Assembly: GCA_030272155.1 (NCBI GenBank)
Contig: CP126205.1
Span: 62,001 to 126,000 of the forward strand
Length of the DNA: 64,000 nt
Origin: Tetradesmus obliquus
Lineage: Eukaryota > Chlorophyta > Chlorophyceae > Sphaeropleales > Scenedesmaceae
Direction: 5' to 3'
Numbering within the stretch: position 1 is the stretch's first letter; each line of letters opens with the position of its first letter. Both the position numbers and the translations under genes were made by a program. This document shows positions 24,066 to 35,425 of this stretch, piece after piece. The notes under the pieces were generated by a model. It worked only from the letters and a program-made list of their open reading frames with translations. It was not told the DNA's origin and made no database searches.

Positions 24066-26324
24066 ATGCAGCACAGTGAATGGCAAGTGGCGCTGCTCCG
24101 CCACCCCAGCATCAGCAATGACCAGCAGGTGCTACTACAGCTGCTGCAGACATCCAAGGAGCTGGCAGCAGCTGCCACACAGCAATGCAGTGGGCAGCTA
24201 GCAGCAGCGCTGTGCACAGATCGACCGCAGCAGCTGTTGCAGTTTGCGCAGCACTGGCTGCCCAAGCATGCAGGCCTGCTGAGGTGCCTGGACCTGCAGC
24301 TGCAGGACTTGAGCAGGATTAGCATGTATGATGGAGGTTTTGGCAAGTGGGCAGCTACAGTGCAGGCAGTGGCAGATGCACTGCAGCAGTGCAACAGCCA
24401 GCACTTGCAGGAGCTGCGGCTGCAGTCGCTGTCACTGCGCGGCTGCCCGCCAGGCCCGCTGCTGCTGCAGCTGCCGCCGCAGCACCTCACGCAGCTGTGC
24501 GCGGCAGTAGACTTCCGCTGCACCGACACTGCCAGGCATTTGTCATGCCTGACAGCTCTGCGCAAGCTCGACATGAGCGGCAGTCAGCCGTTTCGTGATG
24601 GCAGGGCGGACCCGTACGGCAGTGATCCAGGCCCTGACATGCGCGACAGTGCGCTAGCACCCCTGCAGCACCTGCAGCACCTCACGGAGCTGCACCTGGG
24701 CCGCAGTTACACCAGGCAGCTGAGCAAGCTGCCGCCTGCGCTGCAGCAGCTGCATGTGGTGATCGACATCGACTGCGAATCACGGAAGCTGAAGCAGCTG
24801 GCAGACTGGCTGCAGCAGCACGGCAGCGTGGTGCGCAGCCTGAGCCTGGTCAACGTGCAGCGCAGGCCGTACTGGGATGATATATGGGAGGCTTGGCTGG
24901 CAGAAATGGCAGCTGCATTCGGCGGTGCTGCTGCAGCAGCAGCAGGGCAGCTCCCTGCCCAAGCTGCAGCATCAGGCACAGCAGCAGACACAACAGCAGC
25001 AGCAGCAACAGCACCAAGGCAGGCTGCAAACACACAGATGCAGCTGGCGCACCTGCGCGTGGAGGGCCACACAGCGCTTGGCCTGGCTCTGCAGCAGCTG
25101 CCAGCCACAGGCAGCCTCACCTCCCTGTTCTGTAGAGCCGACTTTGCCGGGGCAGAGCAGCAGCTGCCGGCAGTGCTGCGCCACACAGCGCTGCGCAGCC
25201 TGACCCTGTGGGGCACCGTGTACACCGAGCATGACAGGGGCAGCGGCGAGGTGCATAGCCAGGATGATGATGATGTGCTGGCGCCACTGACAGGGCTGGC
25301 GCAGCTGACACGGCTGCGGCTGGGCAGTGTGCGGCCCGCGCAGCTGCGCTGCCTGCCTGTGCAGCTGCGGCAGCTGGAGGTTAACCTGACTGATGGCGAG
25401 CTGGAGGAGGAGGAGGGGCTTGGCCCGCAGCAGGCAGTGCTGCAGCTGGGGCACCTCACTGCGCTGACCTCGTTTGTCAACCGCATCGCTGATCAGGAGG
25501 ATAACTCTTACGATGACGACCAACTGCTTGTCCACCCAATTGGGGTACACGACGTGCTGCCGCCCAACCTGCGGCACTTGGAGTTCCAGGCTGATTGCTT
25601 CAGCGTGGCGCCGTTCCTGGCGCTGCAGCAGTTGCCGCAGCTGGAGCTGTGCTTTGACGCGCAGCCGCCTGCTGCACAACAGCTGCGGAAGCTGAGCAGC
25701 ATGAAAGGGTTGACGGAGCTGCAGCTGCAGTATTCCAACGCCGGCGGCTATGATGCAGCAGCAGCAACTGCATGGGCGCAGCTGCCGCTGCGCAACTTGC
25801 GGCTGCTGAATTACCCGGCGCTGGATGCCGATCCCAGCAGCAGCAAGCGGATGGTGACGCCGCGTGCAGTGGTGGGCAGGCTGTCTGCGCTGACGCAGCT
25901 GACATGCCTCGTACTGGGCGATGTCATGCTGGGCGGCACAGCAAGTGTGCACCTGCTTGCGACTGTAGGCCAGCTGGCAGCTGCGCTGGCTCCGCTGACT
26001 GGCCTACAGGAGCTGGGTATCAAAGGGTTTGTCAGCGTGGCAGCAGACGCTGGCGCTGCTGCTGGCAAGCCAAAGAGCCGCAGCAAGGCTGGCAAGGCAA
26101 CTGGCAGTGCCGGCGGTGGGGTGGTGGCGCAGCATGGTGCTGATGGTGTGTTGGCGCTGCTGCAGGCGCTGGCTGGGCTGAGCAGGCTGCATGCGGTGCA
26201 TGTGGAGCTGCCGCTGGCGATGACGCAGCAGGATGCGGCGCGCGCAGCAGCGGCAGCGCAGGGCATGGGCGGTTGGCTTGCTGAGGCGAGGGTGTGGGAA
26301 GGTGGCCTGCAAGTAAAGTTGTGA
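24066..26324 (+). CDS. Leucine-rich repeat protein 1
   Basis: A single open exon of 752 residues from Met 24066. That start was chosen because homology to the minus-strand paralogue at 36-38 kb begins just after it (LLRHPSISNDQQVLLQLLQTSKEL compared, in segments, with LLHHTSISQDQQAVATLLMTSKQL). The N-terminal ~60 residues resemble a worn F-box-like helical segment. The rest is a long run of irregular leucine-rich repeats such as LTGLAQLTRLRLGSVRPAQL and LPPNLRHLEFQAD, with a Gln/Ala/Thr-rich insert near residues 300-330. Such proteins usually serve as ligand or substrate-binding scaffolds. No catalytic motif is visible. An upstream exon cannot be excluded. Confidence 0.8.
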   Translation: MQHSEWQVALLRHPSISNDQQVLLQLLQTSKELAAAATQQCSGQLAAALCTDRPQQLLQFAQHWLPKHAGLLRCLDLQLQDLSRISMYDGGFGKWAATVQAVADALQQCNSQHLQELRLQSLSLRGCPPGPLLLQLPPQHLTQLCAAVDFRCTDTARHLSCLTALRKLDMSGSQPFRDGRADPYGSDPGPDMRDSALAPLQHLQHLTELHLGRSYTRQLSKLPPALQQLHVVIDIDCESRKLKQLADWLQQHGSVVRSLSLVNVQRRPYWDDIWEAWLAEMAAAFGGAAAAAAGQLPAQAAASGTAADTTAAAATAPRQAANTQMQLAHLRVEGHTALGLALQQLPATGSLTSLFCRADFAGAEQQLPAVLRHTALRSLTLWGTVYTEHDRGSGEVHSQDDDDVLAPLTGLAQLTRLRLGSVRPAQLRCLPVQLRQLEVNLTDGELEEEEGLGPQQAVLQLGHLTALTSFVNRIADQEDNSYDDDQLLVHPIGVHDVLPPNLRHLEFQADCFSVAPFLALQQLPQLELCFDAQPPAAQQLRKLSSMKGLTELQLQYSNAGGYDAAAATAWAQLPLRNLRLLNYPALDADPSSSKRMVTPRAVVGRLSALTQLTCLVLGDVMLGGTASVHLLATVGQLAAALAPLTGLQELGIKGFVSVAADAGAAAGKPKSRSKAGKATGSAGGGVVAQHGADGVLALLQALAGLSRLHAVHVELPLAMTQQDAARAAAAAQGMGGWLAEARVWEGGLQVKL

Positions 26325-27583
26325 AAAGTTGCAGCAGCATAGAGGCTGTTGGGTTGTCTCTCTGGTTGAAGGTTTGAAGTTGTGCTGTGTCCTCAGAGGG
26401 GGCCCTGTTTGTTGGCTGAGGCCTGCAGCGGCATGAGCACCAGCATGCTCTTGCAGTGCGTTGCATGTGTGCGTTACTGGTAGAGCGCTGCTGCTTCCTG
26501 GTAGACCAGGAACGTAATGGTGGTCATCTGGCAGAGTGAATGTGAGTTTCTGTGGCGCAGGGAATGAAACTTCACTGCCACCGCACCTGTCCTAGCACTG
26601 GGCACGATCGACGGTCGCGGCACCGAGTGGTCTCTCGCAGTACTGTCATCATTATGTCACCTTCTAAGCTGATCTGCAGCATCGTATGCATCGCTGGCTG
26701 GATGTTCAGGGAATGCGCAAAAGCAGGAGCAGGCAGCGTGCTTCAGCATTCTGCTGGAACAGCACGACTGGTGACGTGTGCTGCAGTATGCTGCATGTGA
26801 CAGAGACAATGCTGAGGTGTTCATTCGTGTGCACAGCTTCAAGCCGCAAGTTCAGGTGTGTCTGAATCCTTTCTACAGCACCCCAAGCAGCTTGCATGAC
26901 GTGATGCTTGCATGTCAAAATGCTGGTGGGGGCTGCGTGTGCATGCAGCAACTGTGGGCAAACTCATTTGCAGCTGCACGGCAGCATTGCCAGCAACCAT
27001 CAATGGTGGGCTTGATATCAAGCTGGATGCAGCAGCGTCGCCCACGCTATGCACCTCAAAGATGTACCAGCTGCCGCCTGCACATGCGTTGCATGTCACT
27101 TGCAGGGCTTTGTTATAAATACATCAGCAGGCGCAGTACATGTTGGTGCTCGCTTGTGAGGACAGCCTCTGGCCAGTCCATGGTTGTTGGTCATGTGCGT
27201 AGTGCTTTGGCCAATGGTGTGTACCTAGAAGTGCCTTGACTGCATCTGTAGATTATTCCGCGTTGGCACAGCCTTTTCTCAACAAGCAGCAGCAGTTACT
27301 TGGACCATCAAGGCTGCAGTCTCCTTGGCTGAGGGGTGCTGGGTACTGTGTGATATGGGGTTCTTGGCAAAAACTTGTGGGTGGCACCATGGTATATAGT
27401 TTCACCCGTATGCTGCTGTAACTTTACACAGTTTTTACTCACAGTGGTGTTTATAAAGAGACAAGCGCTCCTGCAAACCTTCTCACTCCGGCACCCTGTT
27501 CCCACTGCCGCTCGCACTAAGCGGCGACCAACCATGCCTATTTACTGAACCATCAAGGTACTCTTTTAGTACTATCGCTGCAG
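26325..27583. other. Region with no supported gene
   Basis: Short frames only. A TTATAAAG-like string near 27451 could be a core promoter for the small gene that follows, but this is weak. Confidence 0.45.
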
Positions 27584-28085
27584 TGCCGGTTGATCCCTGG
27601 TGCATCTCAGCTCAATAGCTCGAGGCAAGCTGCTCTCACCACAACTTATCGTGCCTTGCAGACGGCAATTGACAGCGCGGCCTACGCTGTCGGAGCAAAG
27701 AATGAGCTCAAGGGAGCGGTAAGCAATTGCAGCTGCGTTAGACCTCTTGTGGCGGCAGCAATTGCAGCGGCATCTTCAGCAGCAGCACAGTCAGCAGCAG
27801 GGCCTTTGGTGCCAGCAGCAGCATGCTTGTTGCACGTTTGCTTACAAATCTTGCAACACAGGCAGCGAACTATTCCGCGAACACTCCTTGTTTCGACCCT
27901 GCATGCAATGTCGCCCTGCATGCAATTGACCTGCTGCTGACTCTGCTGCTGCTGCCTGCCTGCAGGGGGTGTGGGGCTTCATAAAGGCCTCACGCAAGCC
28001 TCCTGAGGCTGCCCCAGCACCCGCCAAGCCCCAGAAGCCGGTTCCCCGCAAGCCGGATGTCACCAAGCCCCCCAGCCAGCGCTAG
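27584..28085 (+). CDS. Small Lys/Pro-tailed protein, 5' end unresolved
   Basis: Two exons are supported: 27584-27718 (or only 27662-27718) and 27966-28085, joined in phase 0 by a GTAAGC...CTGCAG intron whose acceptor follows a CTG/CCTG tract. The joined peptide includes TAIDSAAYAVGAKNELKGA then GVWGFIKASRKPPEAAPAPA and a basic Pro/Lys tail to the TAG at 28083. No Met lies in frame upstream, so one or more first exons are missing or unrecognised. I do not recognise the family. The 3' exon is duplicated at 34549, which supports it as a real unit. Confidence 0.5.
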
Positions 28086-28885
28086 CAGGGCCCTCAGGCC
28101 CCGCGTGATGCTGCCTGCATGATGCTGCCAGCAGTGGCAGCAGCAGCGGCAGCAGCACCAGCGGCGCTGGCGTGATGTACGTGTGCAGCCTGGCTGCTTG
28201 CATGATGCCAGCACGCATCTGTGTATGACGGGCGTGGCGGAAAGGTGCCCTATCCAGGTGCCGTGCCACGCCCCGACTTGGGGCCCCTGCTGTGTAGGCC
28301 ACAGTGGGCGGCTCCTTTGGATGTGTATTGCCGTCATGCAAGCAGCGGGGTGCATGACTCCGCCGACACCCCTGGTGTACTCTTCTTGTCCTTCGAGGTG
28401 CATCAGCAGTTGCGTACGCAGCCCATCAGCGCTCCTTGCTGCACACCAGCACGGCCCGACAGGCAGCAGCAGCAGCACAGTGTGCAGTTGCGCATGTCTG
28501 TGGCAACTGGGAGGCGCTGTCTTGCTGGCATGCCTTGCACGGTGTTGACAGCAGTTGTGTGAGCCTCAGCCTGCTGCCTACTTCACTGCAGCACAGCCGC
28601 TGTCATGCGTGCTGACAGGGCGCCATCGCCAGGCCACTGGCCAGCAGCTGCAGCTGCCTGCTGTACATCTGGTGTTGCTGATGTTGCATATGCTGATGTT
28701 GCATATGCAGTCAGGCGCGTCTTGGTGCGCTGGTTGTGTGCTGCTAGTCAGGCCGCTTGGTGTGCCTGGTAGCCTGTGTGGGATGTTGTGTGTAACACAC
28801 TGCACCGCCTCAGGAAGTGATTCTGGATCCAGACTTTGCAACATTCCGAGTGTAGTCTGCAAGGTTGAAACGGAGTAAGCCCTCA
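27930..28885 (+). repeat. Segmental duplication, copy A
   Basis: About 0.9 kb starting just before the last exon of the small gene. It matches 34500-35425 in the same order and orientation, with scattered substitutions and indels. Confidence 0.85.
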
Positions 28886-28902
28886 ACATATCAGTGTATC
28901 AT

Positions 28903-28933
28903 ACCTAGACGCTCTGTGACAGAGCGTCTAGGT
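28903..28933. repeat. Perfect 14-bp hairpin with a 3-nt loop
   Basis: ACCTAGACGCTCTG at 28903-28916 is followed by TGA and its exact reverse complement at 28920-28933. Confidence 0.95.
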
Positions 28934-28994
28934 GGCAGGCCCTTGCGGCAGGCGCTGGCTGCAATGCTGAGCAGCGTTGATGCCACAACCCTAC

Positions 28995-29225
28995 CAACGC
29001 CAGGGGGGTTTTACCCGGCTGTTTACTCCGGATTAGGGGCTTTACCTGGTGCTTTACTCGGAGTAAACCCGGCAACCTGTTTACTCGGGCGGGTATCCGC
29101 TTACCCTGGCGGGTATCCACGTACTCTGGCCTTTACCCAGTGTAAACGGTGTATCACTCGGAGTAAACTCCAACAAAGGTTTATCCGGCTAGGTATCCGC
29201 TGTCGTTCACGAGTAAACATTTACT
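28995..29225. repeat. Dense cluster of TTTACTC / GAGTAAA motifs
   Basis: About ten TTTAC or GTAAA motifs lie in 230 bp on both strands, including TTTACTCGGAGTAAAC as a near palindrome, plus three GGTATCC motifs. Composition differs from the CTG-rich flanks. Confidence 0.8.
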
Positions 29226-32180
29226 CTGCTGGTGCTGCTACCAGCAGTGCCCTTGATAACCCTGCCTGCTGCTGACTTTCTGGCCACAAGCACTCAGTGT
29301 TAAGCTTTATTGGTCCCTTTGAACGTGGGGAACCCCAACACCCATTGAAAACACGTTCCACCGCTGTCACAACATGTGACAGAATTCAAGCTGCCTGTTG
29401 CAACAGGCCGCAGGCCTCGGCAGAGGCCCCAATCAAGCCGCAGCCACTAGGACCAGAAAGCCGCACGACAGGGAAGACGCATGCAGGGCAGCTAGCTTCG
29501 GACAGTATGTTACATTGTCAACGTGTTGACTGAGCGCATTGCCATGTGTTGCAGTAGCCTGCAACCAGAGCCGAATGAAGCGCGGGGCCGATGGCGCTGA
29601 TGCTGTGGCTTGACGAGTATGATGACAATGATGATGAGGATGGAACAGAACTGGGTGTAATTGCTGCTTAGCCGCATCGCTGCCCCAGGAACTGCTGCAC
29701 AAGCTCTGCTGCACATGACAACTTGCTGCCATTTCCTTCTTTTAGGCTGGCGCTGTACGACCAGCTGCAACCATCAATGTCACGCTGTGACACCAAGTTC
29801 CAACAAAAATCCTGACAGCTTCCATCACCGCACGAGCTGCATAGTAGCTGTCCTGTCAGCTGCCGCTGCATCACCTGCAATACTCCATACACAAAAGTGC
29901 ATATGTCTGTCATACACGCTTTCAACATGTGTTGTATACTGTTCCACAATGCTGGTGCAACGCCTGCACACACAGTGTGCCATGCTGCTGCCCCACTGCA
30001 GAACAGTAACTACATGTACTGGCCACACTGTTGATGAGCCTCAGCAGCATCGCATACACCGCCTCAGGCTCCACAGGCTGCCGATGTCAGCTGATCGCCT
30101 TGCCACAAAGGCAGAGCCTGGGAACAGCACGCAAGTGTTGTGGTACTAGTCAAATGCTAGTCAAGCAGTACTCAATAGTTCAGCCCAAAACATCACGCTG
30201 GCAGAATCCCAGAAGCTCACGGCACCATGCAAACCAGCAGCACAACAGGTTCTGGCTGGTCAGGCCAAGTCCTTCAGCTGCCGGTAGAACATGCCCTGCA
30301 GCTTGACCTCCTGTTTGCCACAAGCACAAGCAACTGATGATTTGTAAAGTTTGTGCGTTTGCAACAACCAGTTCTGGCACAATGCCGGCCACAGCTGGCA
30401 GAACCTGCACCCTGCAAGCAAGTCTCCAGACACCAACTGTGCATTTGCTGTTTTGCTGTTCCTGTATACGCAAGTGCCAGCAGCACGTGCATGTTGCCAG
30501 CACGTGCAGGCATGCTGGCGCAATGATGCATTCAAAGCAGAGAGCACCACTCCAGCCAGTGCTGCAGGTTAAGAAGCTCAGAACAACGCAAACTACAGCC
30601 GCACCCCGCTTAATACAGTGAGCAAGGCGGGCCCAGCACTGTTGAAAAGCCCAGTCCAAACCCAGTCACTGCATGATGCTGTCGTAGTAACAGCACATGC
30701 CTCTTCATATCCATATGTGCCCTGTATAACAAGCACACCAAGCAACCGCTGCTCGAATCAAAATTATTCATGGTTTGTTCCAACAACCCACTTGCTCTGC
30801 TCAGATCTTCTCAGCATCCCACAGGCGATGAGATCAGTGTGACACCCCAACATGCAAAAGCTTCCACAGCGTTTCAACCACCAAGCTGCTGTTGTTCCAA
30901 TGTAATCCCAACAAGCAGCTGCAGCACCGCCCACGTGCTCATGTAGTAGTTCCAACGTGATTCTTCTGCATGCAACATGCCTTAGGCCAGATTGAGATGC
31001 TGCAAGGTGACAAAATGCATATCTTATCTTGAGGTTACTTGGTGTAATCCCTAGGGTGCCGAAACGCCACGAGAAACAGTGCACGTTTGCAGCTTGCCAC
31101 TGTTAGGAGCTGCTGCAGCAGTGTAACAGACGATTTACAAGTGACTCTGCCAAACTCAGACATGGTTACTGCAGCAAGCCCAATGCACCACACTGTGGGC
31201 ATGCACCTTCAACAGCAAGCTACAGTGCAGCCTGCAACTCATCTGTGCACTACTGCTTTGCCACATACTGCTATGCAAAATGACCGTCACTTTAATAGTG
31301 AATGCCTCACCTGCATCCAAAATGCTGCCACTTCAGCAGTAGCAGTAGCAGCAGCAGCAGCAGCAGCTTCTGCTGGGGCTCGACAGCACACATAACAACC
31401 ATGTGATGATCGAATGGGGAATATAACTGTACATAGCACCAAGGAAGCTACCAGACTCCCAGCAACCCTCCTCCCAACTGCCATGCAGTGCAGTTAAGGA
31501 TGCTGCATCCAGCACCCAGCATGTAGTGCAACAGAAAACCCAAAACCCTGCTGCCGCCATGCAGTGCAACTGAACCCAAAACCTGGTACCACCCACAAGC
31601 CTTTACAAAACGAACGGTATGCCGGGCCCACTAGGGGTGAGGCAGACACCCTTCAACTGCAGCTGAGTCAAAATGAATTTTTACGTGCAACTTTTGCCAG
31701 CCACTGCAGCCCGGCAGCCAAGGCATAGCCAGCACCTGCACGCCCCCCTGCCCCCTGGACACCAACTGTTGGCAGAGCAGTGTCACGGCAACATGCCTCG
31801 TCCAAGTGAGGCATCCCGCAGCAAGGAGCAACAAGCAACCTGCAGCGCAGCTGAACGCCAACTGCGAAGTGCTGCTCACGCCGCGGCATGGTTCATGCTG
31901 TGACACAAAGCAACATTTGTGTGTAATTGTAGGGTAATGCATATGAGGCACAAGTAGTGGGACCCCTGGATACGTCACCCAATGAACTGGCAGTAGAAGT
32001 ATAGCATAGCGCAACGATGGTAACAACCTGACACAGTGGCTGATGACACTAAGCAAGTGTTCAAGACTTTATTTTGCTGGGCCAGCCTGTTGCAGCCCTG
32101 GCAATCGCTGACCTTGCCTGCCTCGCTGCATTGTCCAGTCATGCTGAACCCGGCTGCCCTTGCTGGCGCGCTGTCACGTG

Positions 32181-33079
32181 TCACTTGCAGGGGGAGGGGA
32201 GGTTCATGCAGATGCTGCGCAGCTTTGTAACTCCAGGCGCCACCAGCATCTTGCCGTTGAGCAGCTGGATGCGCTCGAGGTTGCACCTTCTGAAGAGATC
32301 ATTGACGTAGACAGGGAGGTGTGTCAGCTGCTCGTAGCGTGCGAGGTAGTTGACCTGCACCACGTCCGTGATGAGCGTGCCTTCAGTGACGTTGATGTCC
32401 TCCTCGCAGCACAGCAGGCCCAGCGCGTCATTGACTCCCTTGGTGACCAGGCTGGCGAGGGGTGGGACGGTGCCTGTAGGCGGCCCGGTTGAGGCGAATC
32501 TGTTGCGGATGCGGAAGAATGTGTTCTCACACGCCTTGAGTAAGCCCTTGCACCTTTGGTCCTGGGGGCCGTACATGGCGCCGCAGTCATAGCAGAACGC
32601 GTAGGCGTCAGGCATGCCTCCGCTGCCTATGCCTGGGCCAATCGGGGTGTAGCCACCCGATCCGGACAGCACGCCTGCAGTCAGGAGAGGCAGTAGTCAG
32701 CGAGGGGCTGAGCGCAACACATTGTGGAGTAATTTGAATGGGCCTAGGCCTGCTTACGTCTGCAGTCACTGAGCAGCTGAGCTTCATGTGATGGCCGAGC
32801 GATTGCGCGCACCCCATCTCTGCTGTGCGAGCATGTGTCAAGTAATGTGACGTCTTGACCGCATCCAGCTGGCCAGCTGCAGCACTGATCAGTGCGGTCG
32901 CATCATCTGCAGTGCGTACGATCACTTAAAGCTGAAACTACAGCCATTTAGCCCACACTCCTGCATAGGTATTTCTCGATCAACTTGCTGGTCAACTCAC
33001 GATCTGCTGCGCATTCGCCAGCAGCCAGGAGCAACATCGCGAGAGCGGTCCACAGGGTCACCCGGTTGGCGAAAGGCAT
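32181..33079 (-). CDS. Secreted cysteine-rich protein of unknown function
   Basis: Exon 1 is 33001-33079 and exon 2 is 32181-32674, GT-AG intron, 190 residues. The N-terminus MPFANRVTLWTALAMLLLAA is a clear signal peptide with cleavage likely around GECAA. The mature protein has about ten cysteines (CYDC, RCKG, KACEN, LLCCEED, RRCN, SICM, SPCK), suggesting disulfides in the secretory pathway or outside the cell. The segments between cysteines (LITDVVQVNYLARYEQLTHLPVYVNDLF in part) look like a compact fold, not low-complexity filler, and this gene lacks the CAG/CTG runs of its neighbours. I do not recognise the family. Confidence 0.8.
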
Positions 33080-33995
33080 CCTGTGCACGAAGCACAAAAC
33101 AAATGCACACAACAACAAAAAGAGCGTTTAGGCACAATGCAGGGGTTATACAAGCACAAGAAGTGCAGCATGGACTCCTGTCGCGGCTTGGCCCTGACCA
33201 TGGTGATGAAATGCGCAGATCAGTGCGTCCGGGCCTCTTGATACACATGCGATGATCATTGTTACATACGATAATGGTTATGGAGATTTTTTGCGTGAAG
33301 CTTGGCTCTCACTTGAAAGATTGTGGTCGTAGGGAACTTGGGTTGCTTGGTGTCCGGCTGATGAGCAGGGCAGCAATCAGGCTGGCAAAGTAGCAATTGC
33401 GTTTGGCGATGCATCAATCATGTATCGAAAGGTCAGAGCGTCAGAGTGTTGACTGGTACCGTCCTAGATCTAACACCTCTGGTGTGTTAGTGTGCATGTC
33501 GATCAACGTTTGATCGGAACACAGGCTGCTCTCTTTTTCTCATTTTTGTGTTTTTTAGGCTTTTTGTGACCTGCTGCCTCAGACTCCTCATTGTCATCGC
33601 CTTTCGTCCGTCACCACCCCTTACGCGTTAGGGAGTAAGCATAAGAATGCTTGTTTCTCATTTCGCGTTCTTACTGGCTTTACTGTTTATGAGTTACTCT
33701 TTGAATCCTTGCATCACACGCTTACTTCCTTTTCAAGAAAAATCTGTGTGACCGCACTAGGCACTTGAGTACAGTTCGCTGGTTTGCTCACTAACGAGCT
33801 GCAGCAGTGCATGGTCTTGCACGGGCCAAAAACTCGCTACAACTCACCACAGGAACCAATTGACTAGATCAAATCTTGAATGTATCATGGTTATAGCAGG
33901 GCTCTACCGCACTGCAGCATGTCACCAGCGCGCGTCATGCACCAAGCTGAGCGTCAGCGCTGACAAGCTTGTGCTGCTGCTTAAGCAGCAGCGAC

Positions 33996-34040
<45 letters not shown>

Positions 34041-34499
34041 GGTGCCTGAGATCACCTCACAATGCGTTAATGATGTCAGGGTATGCTGGGAGAGGGCGCA
34101 TGCACTTTGTGTTCAGCAGCGCTAGTCTAGTCTGCGCTACTCCAGCCACTGCAGGGCTCAGCAGGACCACCACCGGCAGAACATTTTTTACAGAAGGGTG
34201 TTGTAGCAAGAAACAAGGCATTCTGCAATGACAAACTGCATTCATCGTCGCATGCAAATGCCACCGCAGCCTTCAACCACAGCCGGGTGCACTTGCTGTT
34301 AAACTTCATGATCACTCTCTGAGCTGGTCAGTTGTACAGGCCCTGCTGCGCAAGACAACCAGCCGCCGCTTGCGGAGGCCTACTGTTTTTTGACATACAC
34401 ACACGTTGTCGACATGTTGTTTGCATGCAGCACCTGTTGTGAATGTACACATATGTGTGTGCATACGCGGTGTAGTCAGTACTTTCACGCTCGTGGCAG
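33080..34499. other. AT-richer intergenic region
   Basis: No gene is seen. It includes a lower-GC stretch around 33200-33800 that probably holds the promoter of the secreted protein, and a CAG run at 33997-34039. Confidence 0.5.
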
Positions 34500-35425
34500 C
34501 TGCTGCTGCTGCTGACTCTACTTCTGCTCCTCATGCTGCTGCCTGCAGGGGGTGTGGGGCTTCATAAAGGCCTCGCGCAAGCCTGCTGAGGCTGCCCCAG
34601 CACCCGCCAAGCGCTTGGGGCTAGCCCCAGAAGCCGGTACCCCGCAAGCCGGATGTCACCAAGCCCCCCAGCCAGCGCTAGCAGGGCCCTCAGGCCCTGC
34701 GTGATGCTGCTTGCATGATGCTGCCAGCAGTGGCAGCAGCAGCGGCAGCAGCACCAGCGGCGCTGGCGTGAAGTACGTATGCAGCCTGGCTGCTTGCATG
34801 ATGCCAGCGCACATCCGTGTATGACGGGCGTGGCGGAAAGGTGCCCTATCCAGGTGCCGTGCCACGCCCCGACTTGGGGCCCCTGCTGTGTAGGCCACAG
34901 TGGGCGGTCCCTTTGGATGTGTGTGCTGGCAGCATGCAAGCAGCGGGGTGCATGAGTTCGCTAATTTCCCTGGTGTGCTTTCTTGGATCTTGTTGAGGTG
35001 CATCAGCAGTTGCAAACGTAGCCCATCAGCGCTCCTTGCTGCACACCAGCACGGCCTGACAAGCAGCAGCAGCAGCAGCAGCAGCAGCACAGCTTGAAGT
35101 TGCGCATGATTGCGTCAACACTGAGGCGCAGCCTTGCTTGCATGCATTGCATGAGGTTGCCAGCAGTTCTGTGAGCCTCAGCATGAGGCTTGTTCCACTG
35201 CAGCACAAATGTTGTCATGCATGCTGGCAGGGCGCCAAACCCAGTGCCACTGGCCAGCGGCTGCAGCTGCCTGCTGTACAGCTGTTGTTGTTGTCTCTGC
35301 ATATGCAGCCGGGCGGCTTTGGTGCGCTGGTAGTGTGCTGCTAGTCAGGCCAGATGTTGTGCCTGGTAGGCTTGTATGGGATGCTGTTTGTAACACAATA
35401 CACCGACTCAGGAAATGACTCGTTT
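34500..35425 (+). pseudogene. Segmental duplication copy B with broken last exon
   Basis: The exon at 34549 begins GVWGFIKASRKPAEAAPAPAK as in copy A. It then carries a 13-base insertion (around 34611-34624, the only sizeable difference) that throws it out of frame, so it misses the original stop. No copy of the preceding exon is found upstream, so this is a partial, non-functional duplicate. Confidence 0.75.

Larger units (their letters stand above)
28086..32180. other. Mostly non-coding region with possible orphan exons
   Basis: It contains the first half of a segmental duplication (to about 28880), the hairpin at 28903-28933 and the TTTACTC cluster to 29225. Two minus-strand pieces look like last exons but have no partner: 30260-30310 (after an acceptor, EVKLQGMFYRQLKDLA then stop) and 31668-31765 (ending LAKVARKNSF then stop). 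I could not assemble either into a gene. Confidence 0.4.

Noticed and set aside
30180-30659. 160-residue frame on the minus strand
   Set aside because: Cys/Trp-rich with no recognisable domain. Only its possible last-exon piece at 30260-30310 looked gene-like, and no partner exons were found.
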